Of a stretch of DNA of 64,000 nt, positions 41,688 through 50,587 are shown in pieces. The notes beneath the pieces were generated by a model, which did not search any database, was not told where the DNA came from, and worked only from the letters and a program-made list of their open reading frames with translations. Every line of letters begins with the position of its first letter. The first letter of the stretch is position 1. This stretch comes from G965214625 sp965214625 (GTDB lineage: Bacteria; Pseudomonadota; Gammaproteobacteria; Arenicellales; Poriferihabitantaceae). The translations under genes were made by a program, and so were the position numbers. The stretch lies in assembly GCA_965214625.1 (NCBI GenBank), contig OZ243962.1, positions 682,001 through 746,000 on the forward strand. The letters run 5' to 3'.

Positions 41688-43250
41688 TCAGGCCTCCTTT
41701 TCACGCCACAGCGCCTTCAGGTCCAGTCCCAGCAAATGCAGTCCACCGAAATAAACCGCGATACCGATTGCAATCAACGAAGACAGCCTGACGATTCGCT
41801 CCCAAATATCCATGATCAACCACTTTTCAGGTTCAGCCATGACCCACCAAATGACCAGTCCCATAACCGCAGATGCCATCATTACCTTTGATAAATACAT
41901 GAACCATCCCGGGACAGGGCAGAATATGTTTTCTTGTTTCAATTTGCGATATAACAACGCTGCGTTAAACACGGCGGCAATACTGGTTGCCAGTGCCAGC
42001 CCGACATGCTGCAACGGGTAGAACAGTGCCAGACTGAATCCAATGTTCGTTGCCACTGCAATCATACCGATCTTGACCGGTGTCTCCGTATTCTGTCTTG
42101 CATAGAATCCCAGCGCCAAAATCTTCACCAGAACGATCGCGGTCAGACCGACCGAAAAGGCCACCAGGCTGGCTGCCGACATAAGTACACCATTTTGAGT
42201 GAAATCACCATGAAAATAAATGGTTGTCACAAGCGGGCGCGACAGGATAACGAGTCCGACGGTCGCTGGCACACAAACCAGCCACACCCAGCGCGAAGCC
42301 CAATCCAGAGTTGCCGAAAACGCCTCCGGTGACTGCTGGCGGTGCTGCACGGACAAACTGGGCAAAATGGCCGTACCCAACGCAATTCCGAACACCCCGA
42401 CCGGAAATTCCATCAATCGATCGGAATAATAAAGCCAGGAAATACTGCCGGTCACCATAAAGGAAGCCAGCAGGGTATTGATCAGCACATTGACCTGGGC
42501 CACTGACACGCCAAAGATGGCAGGGACAATGAGCCTGAACACCTTGGTCACCCCCTGAGCCCCCACTGTATTGGTTTTCGTTGTCCTCAATCGTGGCTTG
42601 ATCGTTATTTTCTCCCTCTTCAGGAAGGGAATCTGAAACAGCAGCTGGACAACGCCTGCCGCTAACACGCCCACGGACAGTGCAACAGGCGATTCCTGCC
42701 AACGCGGCACCAGAACCAGCGCGGCAAAGATAAGGCAGATGTTCAATAAAATGGGGGTTGCGGCCGGCACAGCAAATCGACCGCAGGTATTGAGCATGCC
42801 CGCAGCGGTCGCCACTAGCGAGATGAAAAATAGATACGGAAAGGTAATTCTTGCCGATCGTACCGTTAACTCGAATTTTTCCGGGTCCTCAAGAAATCCG
42901 GTGGCGAGCACGCTCACCAATACAGGGGCAAAAATGACACCCATGATTGAAAACAGCAGCAGGATCAACCCAAACCGTCCAATCAGAAGCTGCAGGAAAT
43001 CGCGAATCTCGGCTTCGTTTTTTTGCAGCCGATATTCAGTGAAAACCGGAATAAACGCAGCGGAAAACGCACCTTCTGCGGTAATTCTCCGAAAAAAGTT
43101 GGGGATACGAAATGCAACAAAAAACACATCTGCAGCGGCTTTGTCTCCCAGCAGATTGGCAAACACGACATCACGAATGAGTCCGCTGATACGCGACAGC
43201 AATGTCATCAAGCTGACCACCGAAGTGGATTTGAGAATTTTTGCAGACAT
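41688..43250 (-). CDS. murJ: Lipid II flippase MurJ
   Basis: This roughly 520-residue protein has about 14 membrane helices and the MurJ signature SRISGLIRDVVFANLLG with the functional arginines. The FFRRITAEGAFSAAFIPVF motif follows. It flips lipid II to the periplasm for peptidoglycan assembly. The frame is open 15 codons further, but the ATG at 43250 (MSAKILKSTSVVS) matches where homologues begin. It heads the murJ-ribF-lspA operon and is divergent from rpsT, as in many gammaproteobacteria. Confidence 0.95.
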   Translation of the reverse strand: MSAKILKSTSVVSLMTLLSRISGLIRDVVFANLLGDKAAADVFFVAFRIPNFFRRITAEGAFSAAFIPVFTEYRLQKNEAEIRDFLQLLIGRFGLILLLFSIMGVIFAPVLVSVLATGFLEDPEKFELTVRSARITFPYLFFISLVATAAGMLNTCGRFAVPAATPILLNICLIFAALVLVPRWQESPVALSVGVLAAGVVQLLFQIPFLKREKITIKPRLRTTKTNTVGAQGVTKVFRLIVPAIFGVSVAQVNVLINTLLASFMVTGSISWLYYSDRLMEFPVGVFGIALGTAILPSLSVQHRQQSPEAFSATLDWASRWVWLVCVPATVGLVILSRPLVTTIYFHGDFTQNGVLMSAASLVAFSVGLTAIVLVKILALGFYARQNTETPVKIGMIAVATNIGFSLALFYPLQHVGLALATSIAAVFNAALLYRKLKQENIFCPVPGWFMYLSKVMMASAVMGLVIWWVMAEPEKWLIMDIWERIVRLSSLIAIGIAVYFGGLHLLGLDLKALWREKEA

Positions 43251-43502
43251 CGTGTTGCTAACCGGACCGTTGGCTGTATAGCCTATCCCGTGCAAATACG
43301 TTCAAAGGGTAACCAGAAGATCGAATGGATATTGTCTGTTTTCACCCGTGGATTCTATCACATGGCCTGATAGGTGACTTGGCTTGAGAACCTGAATGCA
43401 TCAACCGCCGGTCGGACAGACCACTTCGATGCAACACGTTGGGGATAATGGCCCAGAAACAATGAAATCCGGTGTTCCCTTCAAAAATCTGGTCTCCTCT
43501 CC

Positions 43503-43531
43503 TTGACATTTGAACGTAAATTTCGGATATT
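43503..43531 (+). promoter_or_regulatory. rpsT promoter with GC-rich discriminator
   Basis: A perfect TTGACA at 43503-43508, a 17-base spacer and GATATT at 43526-43531 form a good sigma-70 promoter. The following CCCGCCCCC is a GC-rich discriminator typical of promoters under stringent (ppGpp) control. The leader is about 35 bases. Confidence 0.65.
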
Positions 43532-43572
43532 CCCGCCCCCACTGCGTTGAGTCTATAGTAAGAGGAAAAATT

Positions 43573-43839
43573 TTGGCCAATTCACCCCAGGCGAGAAAAC
43601 GTGCCCGCCAAAGTGCCCGTCGTCGCATCCACAACATGAGCCAACGCTCTGCGCTGCGCTCGGCAATCAAGAAACTGTTGAAAAAAATCGAGGAAAAAAA
43701 TCTCGAAGAGGCCAACAAGGCATATCGTGCCGCGGTTTCGGGTATCGACAAGGCCGCATCAAAGGGATTGCACCACCGCAATCGTGCGGCCAGACTCAAA
43801 CACCGATTGAACAATCGACTCCGTACACTGAGTGCCTAG
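43573..43839 (+). CDS. rpsT: 30S ribosomal protein S20
   Basis: This 88-residue basic protein begins ANSPQARKRARQSARRR after the initiator, as S20 does, and ends in the RLKHRLNNRLRTLSA helix. It binds 16S rRNA in the small subunit. The start is a TTG at 43573, preceded by AGAGGA at good spacing; E. coli rpsT also uses UUG, which permits autogenous control. The frame continues upstream from an ATG at 43510, but that lies inside the promoter. It is divergent from murJ. Confidence 0.97.
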   Translation: MANSPQARKRARQSARRRIHNMSQRSALRSAIKKLLKKIEEKNLEEANKAYRAAVSGIDKAASKGLHHRNRAARLKHRLNNRLRTLSA

Positions 43840-43894
43840 TTCGTACTACCTGTCTGCGTTACCGATCCTCACCCTACTCTATCTGGCCACAACA

Positions 43895-43932
43895 GTCTTG
43901 TTCACGGGGTCAACCCCGCTTCGAAACAAGAC
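43895..43932. terminator. Nested hairpin downstream of rpsT
   Basis: GTCTTGTT at 43895-43902 pairs with AACAAGAC at 43925-43932. Inside it CGGGG and CCCCG (43905-43918) form a second stem with a TCAA loop. It lies 56 bases after rpsT and is followed by a T-rich GTTTGTGTTC. It could end rpsT transcription or, from the other side, proB transcription. Confidence 0.45.
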
Positions 43933-44015
43933 AGGTCGTTTGTGTTCATCCCCCATGGTTCTGCTGACCAATCAGGCTGTCCCACACCATTCACTTGCTT
44001 GCGACATAACAAAAC

Positions 44016-45140
44016 CTAGGTCGTAATGACCATATTATCCCGGTGAACGAGTTCGCTCTCGCCGGCATACCCCAAAATCTTCTCGATACGACTGCTCGGC
44101 TGGCCCTTGATCCGATTGACTTCTTCGGTATTGTAATTCACCAGTCCACGGGCAATCTCCTTTCCGTTGACATCCACACACGTCACCATCTCCCCTCTTG
44201 TAAACTGCCCCTGTGTTGCGGTCACGCCAATCGGCAGCAGGCTTTTTCCTGACAGGGTCAGCACTTCAATCGCACCCCGGTCTATGACCAGTGATCCATT
44301 ACTTCGAAGCAAACCCGCCAGCCATTGCTTTCTTGCCGCCAGCCTTTCACTGCCGGGGTGTAGCATGGTTCCCATGCTTTCACCATTGCGAAGACGTATC
44401 AGTACATCTTCTTCCCGCCCATAGGCAATAATGGTTGCCGCACCTGAACGGGATGCTTTCCTGGCGGCCTGAATTTTGGTAACCATCCCCCCGCTGCCGA
44501 GTTTTCCGGCGGTGCCCGCCTTGACCAGCAATTCCGGATCATCCGCACGACCGTACCGAATCAATGAGGCTGATGCATCCAGTTTGGGATCCCGGTCAAA
44601 CAAGCCGGTCTGGTCTGTCAGTATCACCAACGCCTTGGCTTCGACCAAATTGGCAACCAGGGCAGCCAAGGTGTCATTGTCTCCGAATCGGATTTCCTCA
44701 TTGACCACTGTGTCATTCTCATTGACGACCGGCACGACCCCTATCTGCAGCAATTCACGCAGGGTACTTCTGGCATTGAGATAACGTTCACGATTAACCA
44801 GGTCGGCATGGGTCAGCAGGACCTGGGCCGTCACAATATTGAACCGGTCAAATGCCGATTCATAGCTTTGCACCAGACCCATCTGACCGACTGCGGCAGC
44901 CACCTGCAACTTCTGAAGTTCCCGGGGCCGTTCGGACCAGCCCAATCGGCGCATCCCCTCGCCGATTGAACCGGAAGACACCAACACGACCTCAACACCC
45001 TGGCGCCTCAAAGAGACAATCTGTCTGACCAGCAAGCCGATTGCAGCCTGATCCAGTCCGGACCCCAAACTCGTCAGCAACGAGGTGCCGACCTTGACAA
45101 CCCAGCGATTGGATCCGGTTAATGCCTGGCGATCAGTCAT
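44016..45140 (-). CDS. proB: Glutamate 5-kinase
   Basis: This 374-residue enzyme phosphorylates glutamate in proline synthesis. The amino-acid-kinase domain shows VVKVGTSLLTS near the start, VSSGSIGEGMRRLG, VPVVNENDTVV and KLGSGGMVTKIQAA. A C-terminal PUA domain follows (about residues 275-360). Its start overlaps the obgE stop by four bases (ATGA), so translation is probably coupled. proA is not in the window. Confidence 0.96.
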   Translation of the reverse strand: MTDRQALTGSNRWVVKVGTSLLTSLGSGLDQAAIGLLVRQIVSLRRQGVEVVLVSSGSIGEGMRRLGWSERPRELQKLQVAAAVGQMGLVQSYESAFDRFNIVTAQVLLTHADLVNRERYLNARSTLRELLQIGVVPVVNENDTVVNEEIRFGDNDTLAALVANLVEAKALVILTDQTGLFDRDPKLDASASLIRYGRADDPELLVKAGTAGKLGSGGMVTKIQAARKASRSGAATIIAYGREEDVLIRLRNGESMGTMLHPGSERLAARKQWLAGLLRSNGSLVIDRGAIEVLTLSGKSLLPIGVTATQGQFTRGEMVTCVDVNGKEIARGLVNYNTEEVNRIKGQPSSRIEKILGYAGESELVHRDNMVITT

Positions 45141-46186
45141 TTTGCAATTGCTCCGACCGGTTTGCCGTTTGCGCGATCACTGATTTCATTGAGACGGCAC
45201 ATCAGATCGCCGACGAGCGGTGTGGTACCGGACCCGGTGACGGCCGAAATCACATACACAGGTGCCGTCCAATCCAGCCGCTTGACCAACGTCCTTCGAA
45301 TACGGTCCGCTTCGGCATCGCTAAGCAGGTCAGCCTTGTTCAGGACCAACCAGCGCTCCATACGGGACAGGTTCCGGTCAAATTGAATCAGTTCGCGTTC
45401 GATCAGCCTGACCGCATGCAGCGGATCCGTCTCGTCCAACGGTGCAATATCCACCAGGTGCAACAAAATACGGGTTCGGCTGAGGTGCTTCAAAAACCGG
45501 ATTCCCAATCCGGCTCCTTCGGAGGCGCCTTCAATGAGACCGGGAATGTCCGCCACCACAAAACTGCTGCCCAACCCGATTTCGACCACGCCGAGTTGTG
45601 GAAACAACGTGGTAAACGGATAATCCGCTATTTTCGGCCTGGCTTTGGAAATATGGCCCAAAACCGTCGATTTACCGGCATTCGGCAAACCCACCAATCC
45701 GACATCAGCCAACACCTTAAGCTCAAGTCGGATGAGCCGCTCGTCACCGGACTGTCCAGCAGTGGTCCGCCGGGGAGTCCGATTCGTACTGGACTTGAAC
45801 CGGGCATTGCCCAGTCCCCGTCTGCCACCCCGGGCAATCAACAAAAGGTTGTTCTCATCCGTGACATCTCCAATCGATTGACCGCTCTCGGCATCACTGA
45901 CCAGGGTGCCCAAAGGGACCGGGATCACCAGTCGGTCACCTTGTTTGCCAAAGCGGTCTTTCCCGGCACCATTCTCTCCGTTTTGCGCTTTATACAAACG
46001 GGTAAAACGAAAATCAGCGAGCGTATTGAGACCATTGTTTCCACACAAATAGATACTGCCTCCATCACCCCCGTCACCACCATCGGGTCCGCCTTTGGGC
46101 CGATACTTTTCCCTGAGAAAGCTCAAGCAGCCATTGCCACCCTTGCCCGCAATGACCCTGATGACCGCTTCATCGACAAACTTCAT
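45137..46186 (-). CDS. obgE: GTPase ObgE/CgtA
   Basis: This 349-residue protein has the glycine-rich Obg fold (EAVIRVIAGKGGNGCLSF, GGPDGGDGGDGG), the GTPase G1 motif GLPNAGKST, G3 in VVADIPGLIEGA and G4 in LNKADLL. It binds the 50S subunit and links ribosome assembly to ppGpp. The frame is open about 70 codons upstream, but the ATG at 46186 (MKFVDEAVI) is the conserved start and has GGAG before it. proB follows with a 4-base overlap. Confidence 0.97.
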   Translation of the reverse strand: MKFVDEAVIRVIAGKGGNGCLSFLREKYRPKGGPDGGDGGDGGSIYLCGNNGLNTLADFRFTRLYKAQNGENGAGKDRFGKQGDRLVIPVPLGTLVSDAESGQSIGDVTDENNLLLIARGGRRGLGNARFKSSTNRTPRRTTAGQSGDERLIRLELKVLADVGLVGLPNAGKSTVLGHISKARPKIADYPFTTLFPQLGVVEIGLGSSFVVADIPGLIEGASEGAGLGIRFLKHLSRTRILLHLVDIAPLDETDPLHAVRLIERELIQFDRNLSRMERWLVLNKADLLSDAEADRIRRTLVKRLDWTAPVYVISAVTGSGTTPLVGDLMCRLNEISDRANGKPVGAIAK

Positions 46187-46531
46187 GGTATGACTATACT
46201 CCGTCGCATCAACTGGGTGGTCATCGAATCGGTTGTTCCAGCCTGCGCAGGTCCCGGCCGGACCGGCAAGTCCGCAAACGGAGTCAGCCGTTCCGACACA
46301 GCGTATAGCAGTCAGCCAAGAGACAAGGACACTTCCGCCACCCTCCGCTGGCAAATACGTACAAGTACCATTTGCCCTGGCTGGTGGCAAGGTCAACCAC
46401 CCACGTGACAGGTCCGCAACAGATTACCACGTCCCGCCATCGATTGCGCCAACAAGCCAGTCCGTCACCGCACAGACTGGGGTCGCACCGGTCATCAGGT
46501 CTCCCTGTACTTTATTTCCTGGATGCACATG
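46187..46531. other. Leader region between rpmA terminator and obgE
   Basis: About 345 bases contain no supported gene. The obgE frame is open into it, but the codons give a cysteine-rich, proline-rich product with no match to Obg. The region most likely carries the obgE-proB promoter. I see no clear promoter or structure by eye. Confidence 0.4.
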
Positions 46532-46563
46532 AAAAACCCCGCTTTGTTGCCAAAGCAGGGCTT
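46532..46563 (-). terminator. Rho-independent terminator after rpmA
   Basis: On the minus strand CCCTGCTTTG (46551-46560) pairs with CAAAGCGGGG (46537-46546) around a GCAA tetraloop, with one G-U pair. A TTTTT run follows directly. It lies 25 bases after rpmA and separates rplU-rpmA from obgE-proB. Confidence 0.88.
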
Positions 46564-46587
46564 CTTGAAGGCCATTTTCAAAAAACG

Positions 46588-46845
46588 TCAGTTGGTAACC
46601 ACGCTCACCGTTTTTCTATTCCTGGGGCCCTTGATGCCAAATTGAACCTTGCCCGCCTCTGTGGCAAACAGGGTGAAATCCCGGCCAGCCCTGACATTCT
46701 TGCCGGGGTGGAAGGTACTCCCTCTTTGTCGAACAATGATATTGCCTGCCAGCACCTGCTCGCCCCCGAATTTTTTGACACCCAGTCTTTTGGAAACCGA
46801 GTCACGACCGTTTCTGGAACTGCCGCCCGCTTTTTTATGCGCCAT
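46588..46845 (-). CDS. rpmA: 50S ribosomal protein L27
   Basis: This 85-residue basic protein begins MAHKKAGGSSRNGRDSVSKR, the standard L27 start near the peptidyl-transferase centre. It continues with LGVKKFGGEQVLAGNIIVRQ. It follows rplU by 87 bases, is followed by a good terminator, and is co-transcribed with rplU as in E. coli. Confidence 0.98.
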   Translation of the reverse strand: MAHKKAGGSSRNGRDSVSKRLGVKKFGGEQVLAGNIIVRQRGSTFHPGKNVRAGRDFTLFATEAGKVQFGIKGPRNRKTVSVVTN

Positions 46846-46932
46846 TAGTCAAGTCCTATACTGTCTGATGAAACTGATACCAGCGAATCCATCTGTTCAC
46901 TGTGTACCCTTTAGTTATGTAATAACCCTTTT

Positions 46933-47421
46933 TCAGTTCTTGTCGGATTCCGTAGCCTGTTCCACGGCATTTACATCCGATTCAGCGATCACCGGTTCCG
47001 CAGCCTCTTTCGCGACATCCTCCGCCGACTCAGGTAACGACGCAAGCTGGGGCATAGTCTCTTCCTGCGATAAGGTGGACCCCACTAATGCCGTGTCTTG
47101 TAAAGGCGCTTCCTCATCCCCAATTCGGGTGATTTGAATCTCGGTAAATGATTGCCGGTGTCCCTGTGTACGTCGATAGTTCTTTCGACGCTTCATTTTG
47201 AAAACCTTTATCTTGTTCCTTTTCCCATGCGATAACACGGTCGCGGTCACCGGGATTTCGACCACCGGCGCACCCACTGTCGCATGCTCACCGTCGCTCA
47301 CCATCAAAACCCGCTCCAAATCGATCACACTACCTTGTGCGACTGATAATTTTTCCACTTTCAATCTATCGCCAACGATTACCTTGTACTGTTTACCGCC
47401 GGTCTCTACTACTGCATACAT
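46933..47421 (-). CDS. rplU: 50S ribosomal protein L21 with a long acidic C-terminal extension
   Basis: The first roughly 103 residues are ordinary L21, starting MYAVVETGGKQYKV and including KVFKMKRRKNYRRTQGHRQS. After IRIGDEE comes an extra tail of about 58 residues that is acidic and rich in E, A, S and V, ending in EQATESDKN. E. coli L21 is 103 residues long. The ATG at 47421 is the conserved start; the frame is open further upstream without support. It heads the rplU-rpmA unit and is divergent from ispB. Confidence 0.96.
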   Translation of the reverse strand: MYAVVETGGKQYKVIVGDRLKVEKLSVAQGSVIDLERVLMVSDGEHATVGAPVVEIPVTATVLSHGKRNKIKVFKMKRRKNYRRTQGHRQSFTEIQITRIGDEEAPLQDTALVGSTLSQEETMPQLASLPESAEDVAKEAAEPVIAESDVNAVEQATESDKN

Positions 47422-47736
47422 GATGCGAATCCGAAATGCTGTATTATTATGGCAAACTTTCCACCTTTTCTTATACAATTTAAGTAAAAAGCGGGATTGT
47501 TTAAGACGCGCGATTGTATCTAGGCGAATTCTCTGCGTCAATGCCTATTGCACCTATTGCACCGGCATCATGCTGACAAACATAATCATTTATACTATGG
47601 AACTGGCGCGCTACCTGGAACGATTCGTCCCCATTCACATCGATCCACTCATTCGAACGATTCACACCCTATTCGGGCAAATATTCGTCACTCCAAGTCC
47701 CGTAGCCAAACAATACCAAACAACCGCCTGAGTGAC
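47422..47736. other. Divergent promoter region of rplU and ispB
   Basis: About 315 AT-rich bases between the L21 and octaprenyl synthase starts. Frames running through it from upstream starts are not supported by similarity. CATAAT-like boxes near 47450 could serve rplU, but no -35 at proper spacing stands out. Confidence 0.4.
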
Positions 47737-48744
47737 ATGGATACATCGGATACGACTCAAACGGCCGCGTCGAAAGACTTGTTGGATCAGGCAACTTCGC
47801 TGGTATCGGCTGATCTGGAAAAAGTGGATCAACTCATCCGGGAAAGACTGGATTCTGACATTGCATTGATCAAGACCCTCAGTGCCTATCTGATTCAAAG
47901 TGGCGGGAAACGACTCAGACCCCTGATCTTGCTGCTGTGTGCCCGGGCCTGCGGATATCAGGGAACGGGACATATCAACCTCGCTGCGATTATCGAATTC
48001 ATTCATACCGCCACCTTGCTTCATGATGATGTGGTTGATTCCTCTTCGATGCGAAGAGGACAAAAAACAGCGAATGAAGTCTGGGGTAATGAGGCGGCCG
48101 TCCTGGTGGGGGATTTTCTCTATTCACGCTCCTTTGAAATGATGGTTGAGACAGACAATATGGAGGTCATGCGTATTCTCGCCAGAACCACCAACGCGGT
48201 CGCAGAAGGAGAGGTATTACAGTTGATGAATGCACACTCACCGGAGACAACAGAAGCCAACTACATGCAGACGATTCTTCGCAAAACTGCCAGGCTGTTT
48301 GAGTCGTCCGCCTTGTTGGGAGGAGTCATACACAACCAACAAACCGCCATTCTCGAGGCACTTCGTCAGTATGGAATGTATCTGGGTCTCGCTTTTCAGC
48401 TCGTTGACGATATTATGGATTATGACTCGAACAGCCATCAAATCGGCAAGGACATCGGCGATGACCTTGCCGAGGGTCGGCTGACCCTTCCACTGATTTA
48501 TACCATGCGTCATGCCAACGACACCGACCGGAAACTCATTCAGCGTGTCATCTTGCAAAGTGATCAAAAACGGGTCCATGACATCCTTAACATTGTTCAA
48601 GCTTCCGGTTCACTTGATTATGTCCGTCAAAAGGCCCAGGAACAGTCATCACACGCAGCAGATTCTCTTTCCGTTTTACCCGACTCCCGATACAAAAACG
48701 CCCTGATCGCCCTGGCCCGGTTCTCGGTAAACAGAAGTTATTGA
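47737..48744 (+). CDS. ispB: Octaprenyl diphosphate synthase
   Basis: This 335-residue trans-polyprenyl synthase has the two aspartate-rich motifs LLHDDVVDSSSMRRG and LVDDIMDYDSN, the GGKRLRPLILLLC start region and KTARLFESSALLGG. It builds the side chain of ubiquinone, which links it to ubiH and ubiI in this window. The ATG at 47737 gives the standard length; the longer frame from 47548 lacks support. It is divergent from rplU-rpmA, a conserved arrangement. Confidence 0.95.
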   Translation: MDTSDTTQTAASKDLLDQATSLVSADLEKVDQLIRERLDSDIALIKTLSAYLIQSGGKRLRPLILLLCARACGYQGTGHINLAAIIEFIHTATLLHDDVVDSSSMRRGQKTANEVWGNEAAVLVGDFLYSRSFEMMVETDNMEVMRILARTTNAVAEGEVLQLMNAHSPETTEANYMQTILRKTARLFESSALLGGVIHNQQTAILEALRQYGMYLGLAFQLVDDIMDYDSNSHQIGKDIGDDLAEGRLTLPLIYTMRHANDTDRKLIQRVILQSDQKRVHDILNIVQASGSLDYVRQKAQEQSSHAADSLSVLPDSRYKNALIALARFSVNRSY

Positions 48745-48898
48745 GACACCATTCGACCAACACACGTTTCATCCGGCCATGATTATCCTGTTCTGTCTTG
48801 CCGTTCCCCCTCGGCTTCCCGACCCTCATTCGCCCATTGCAGCTGCCCGAACGATTCGCCGGCAAGCGACTCTGACGATGACTATTCACTACAAAACT

Positions 48899-48916
48899 GC
48901 CCGAGTGCACTCGGGC
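48899..48916. repeat. Perfect 18-bp palindrome just before the redoxin gene
   Basis: GCCCGAGTGCACTCGGGC is fully self-complementary and ends 8 bases before the redoxin ATG at 48925. It covers the place where a ribosome site would be and no Shine-Dalgarno is visible. It could be an operator, a leader hairpin that controls translation, or part of an ispB terminator without a T-run. Confidence 0.6.
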
Positions 48917-48924
48917 CACACCCG

Positions 48925-49494
48925 ATGACAAAAAAATCAATCCTCTATTTCGGACTGGTCGCGCTTGTCGCCCTGTCCGTCACGTTCGTCATTTTGCCCG
49001 TCAACCAATCGATTGAAGCCCAATCCAAATCACTTCGCAAGGCGCCCGAATTCAGTGAGACGGACCCTCAAGCCTGGTTGAACTCGCCACCTTTGAAACT
49101 CGAGGATCTGGCCGGCAAGGTGCTGTTGATTGACTTCTGGACTTTTGAATGCTGGAACTGTTACCGTTCCTTTCCATGGCTAAATGATCTGGAAGAACGA
49201 TTCAAGGAAGAAGATTTCCAGGTTATCGGCATACATACGCCAGAATTCGAACACGAAAAAATCAGGTCCAACATCGTGAAAAAGATCGCTGAATTCAAGT
49301 TGCAGCATGCCGTCATGATGGACAACGATTTCACCTACTGGCAATTGATGAGAAACCACTATTGGCCCACCTATTACCTGATTGACAAACAGGGTTATAT
49401 CCATTCGAGGTTTATTGGTGAAACCCATGCCGGCGATAACAATGCGCGGAAAATTGAATCCACGATCAGGACACTGCTGGCATTACCCGGCTGA
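48925..49494 (+). CDS. Membrane-anchored thioredoxin-like protein (redoxin/TlpA type)
   Basis: This 189-residue protein has an N-terminal membrane anchor (about residues 5-25) and then a thioredoxin-fold domain facing the periplasm. The active-site CxxC reads FWTFECWNCYRSFPWL, with Cys-Trp-Asn-Cys near residues 76-79, as in the C-terminal domain of DipZ-like proteins. The cis-proline side has HYWPTYYLIDKQGYI. It probably reduces or transfers thiols in the periplasm, for instance during cytochrome c maturation. No ccm or dsb gene is linked. The start has no Shine-Dalgarno. Confidence 0.85.
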   Translation: MTKKSILYFGLVALVALSVTFVILPVNQSIEAQSKSLRKAPEFSETDPQAWLNSPPLKLEDLAGKVLLIDFWTFECWNCYRSFPWLNDLEERFKEEDFQVIGIHTPEFEHEKIRSNIVKKIAEFKLQHAVMMDNDFTYWQLMRNHYWPTYYLIDKQGYIHSRFIGETHAGDNNARKIESTIRTLLALPG

Positions 49495-49612
49495 CACCGG
49501 ACCGGCAGTCGGGCAACCATGCCCGTCATGCGGACCAGGTTCATCATGCCCTCAGACAGTGGAACTCACTGACATATAACTGCGCTGTTGTGACACCGAC
49601 CCGAATAGCATC

Positions 49613-50416
49613 ATGAAAATCGCCAGACTCCAATTACCTGATCATCGCATCTGTCATGCCGTGGCTCATTCCGATGGATACTACACCTTGGCGGAGGGCG
49701 ACCTGTATGACGGATTGAACGACACCGGCCAACGTATTACCGGTGACCTCCTGGCACCGGTTCAACCGGTCGATATCCTGTGTATCGGGCTGAACTATCG
49801 CCGACATGCACAGGAAGGCGGTTTTCCCATACCACGATATCCGGTGCTGTTTGCCAAAACCACAACAGCCATACAACATCCCGGCGCACCCATCCGACTG
49901 CCCCGGAAAATCAACAGCACCAAGGTCGACTATGAAGCGGAACTGGCCATTGTCATTGGAAAGACCTGTTATAACGTGTCCGCCGAACAGGCCCTGAGCC
50001 ATGTGCTCGGGTATACCTGCGCAAACGATGTCAGTGCCCGGGACTGGCAAAAGCATGCCGGTGGGGGGCAATGGTGCCGAGGCAAGACATTCGCCACGTT
50101 TTGCCCTTTGGGTCCGACGCTTGTCACCGCAAAGGACATATCCGATCCGAACAACCTTGCCATCAAAACCCGGTTGAATGGCGAACTCATGCAAGACTCC
50201 AATACCCGTGACATGATCTTCAGCGTCGCTGAAATCATCCAGTTCCTCAGTGGCAGCACCCGCTTGGCACCCGGCACGGTCATTCTCACCGGGACGCCCG
50301 AGGGAGTCGGATTTGCCCGGACCCCTCCGGTCTATCTGCAGCCAGGAGATGAGGTCACGATCGAGATTGAAACGATTGGATCACTCACCAACCCCGTTAC
50401 CGAGGAAATCGTATAA
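49613..50416 (+). CDS. Fumarylacetoacetate hydrolase family protein
   Basis: This 267-residue protein has the FAH catalytic domain, with LCIGLNYRRHAQEGG near residue 57, the metal-binding VDYEAELAIVIGK, the SARDWQ motif and the C-terminal TGTPEGVGFARTPPVYLQPG. Members cleave C-C bonds of diketo acids or act as acylpyruvases and oxaloacetate tautomerases or decarboxylases. No aromatic-degradation genes are linked, so a general role in handling oxaloacetate or acylpyruvates is the simplest reading. The substrate is unknown. Confidence 0.88.
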   Translation: MKIARLQLPDHRICHAVAHSDGYYTLAEGDLYDGLNDTGQRITGDLLAPVQPVDILCIGLNYRRHAQEGGFPIPRYPVLFAKTTTAIQHPGAPIRLPRKINSTKVDYEAELAIVIGKTCYNVSAEQALSHVLGYTCANDVSARDWQKHAGGGQWCRGKTFATFCPLGPTLVTAKDISDPNNLAIKTRLNGELMQDSNTRDMIFSVAEIIQFLSGSTRLAPGTVILTGTPEGVGFARTPPVYLQPGDEVTIEIETIGSLTNPVTEEIV

Positions 50417-50543
50417 TCTGACTGGCATCACACGCCGTTATCTGATGGAACGCTCCTGCGGTGGGTACCGCCAAAAGGTAATCGAAACCACATGACACCC
50501 CGCATCGGAATGGATTTCACTATCGACAGGTTCATCTGCTGAT

Positions 50544-50564
50544 ATTATGATATAATATAACAAT
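50544..50564. promoter_or_regulatory. Putative Zur box
   Basis: TTATGATATAATATAACAA at 50545-50563 is an imperfect palindrome (7 of 9 positions match between halves). It resembles the GTTATATTATAAC core of Zur-binding sites. It overlaps a TATAAT and lies about 25 bases before zur, so zur-znuCB is probably repressed by its own product when zinc is plentiful. Confidence 0.6.
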
Positions 50565-50587
50565 AAATTATCAGTGAGGCCATTGTC

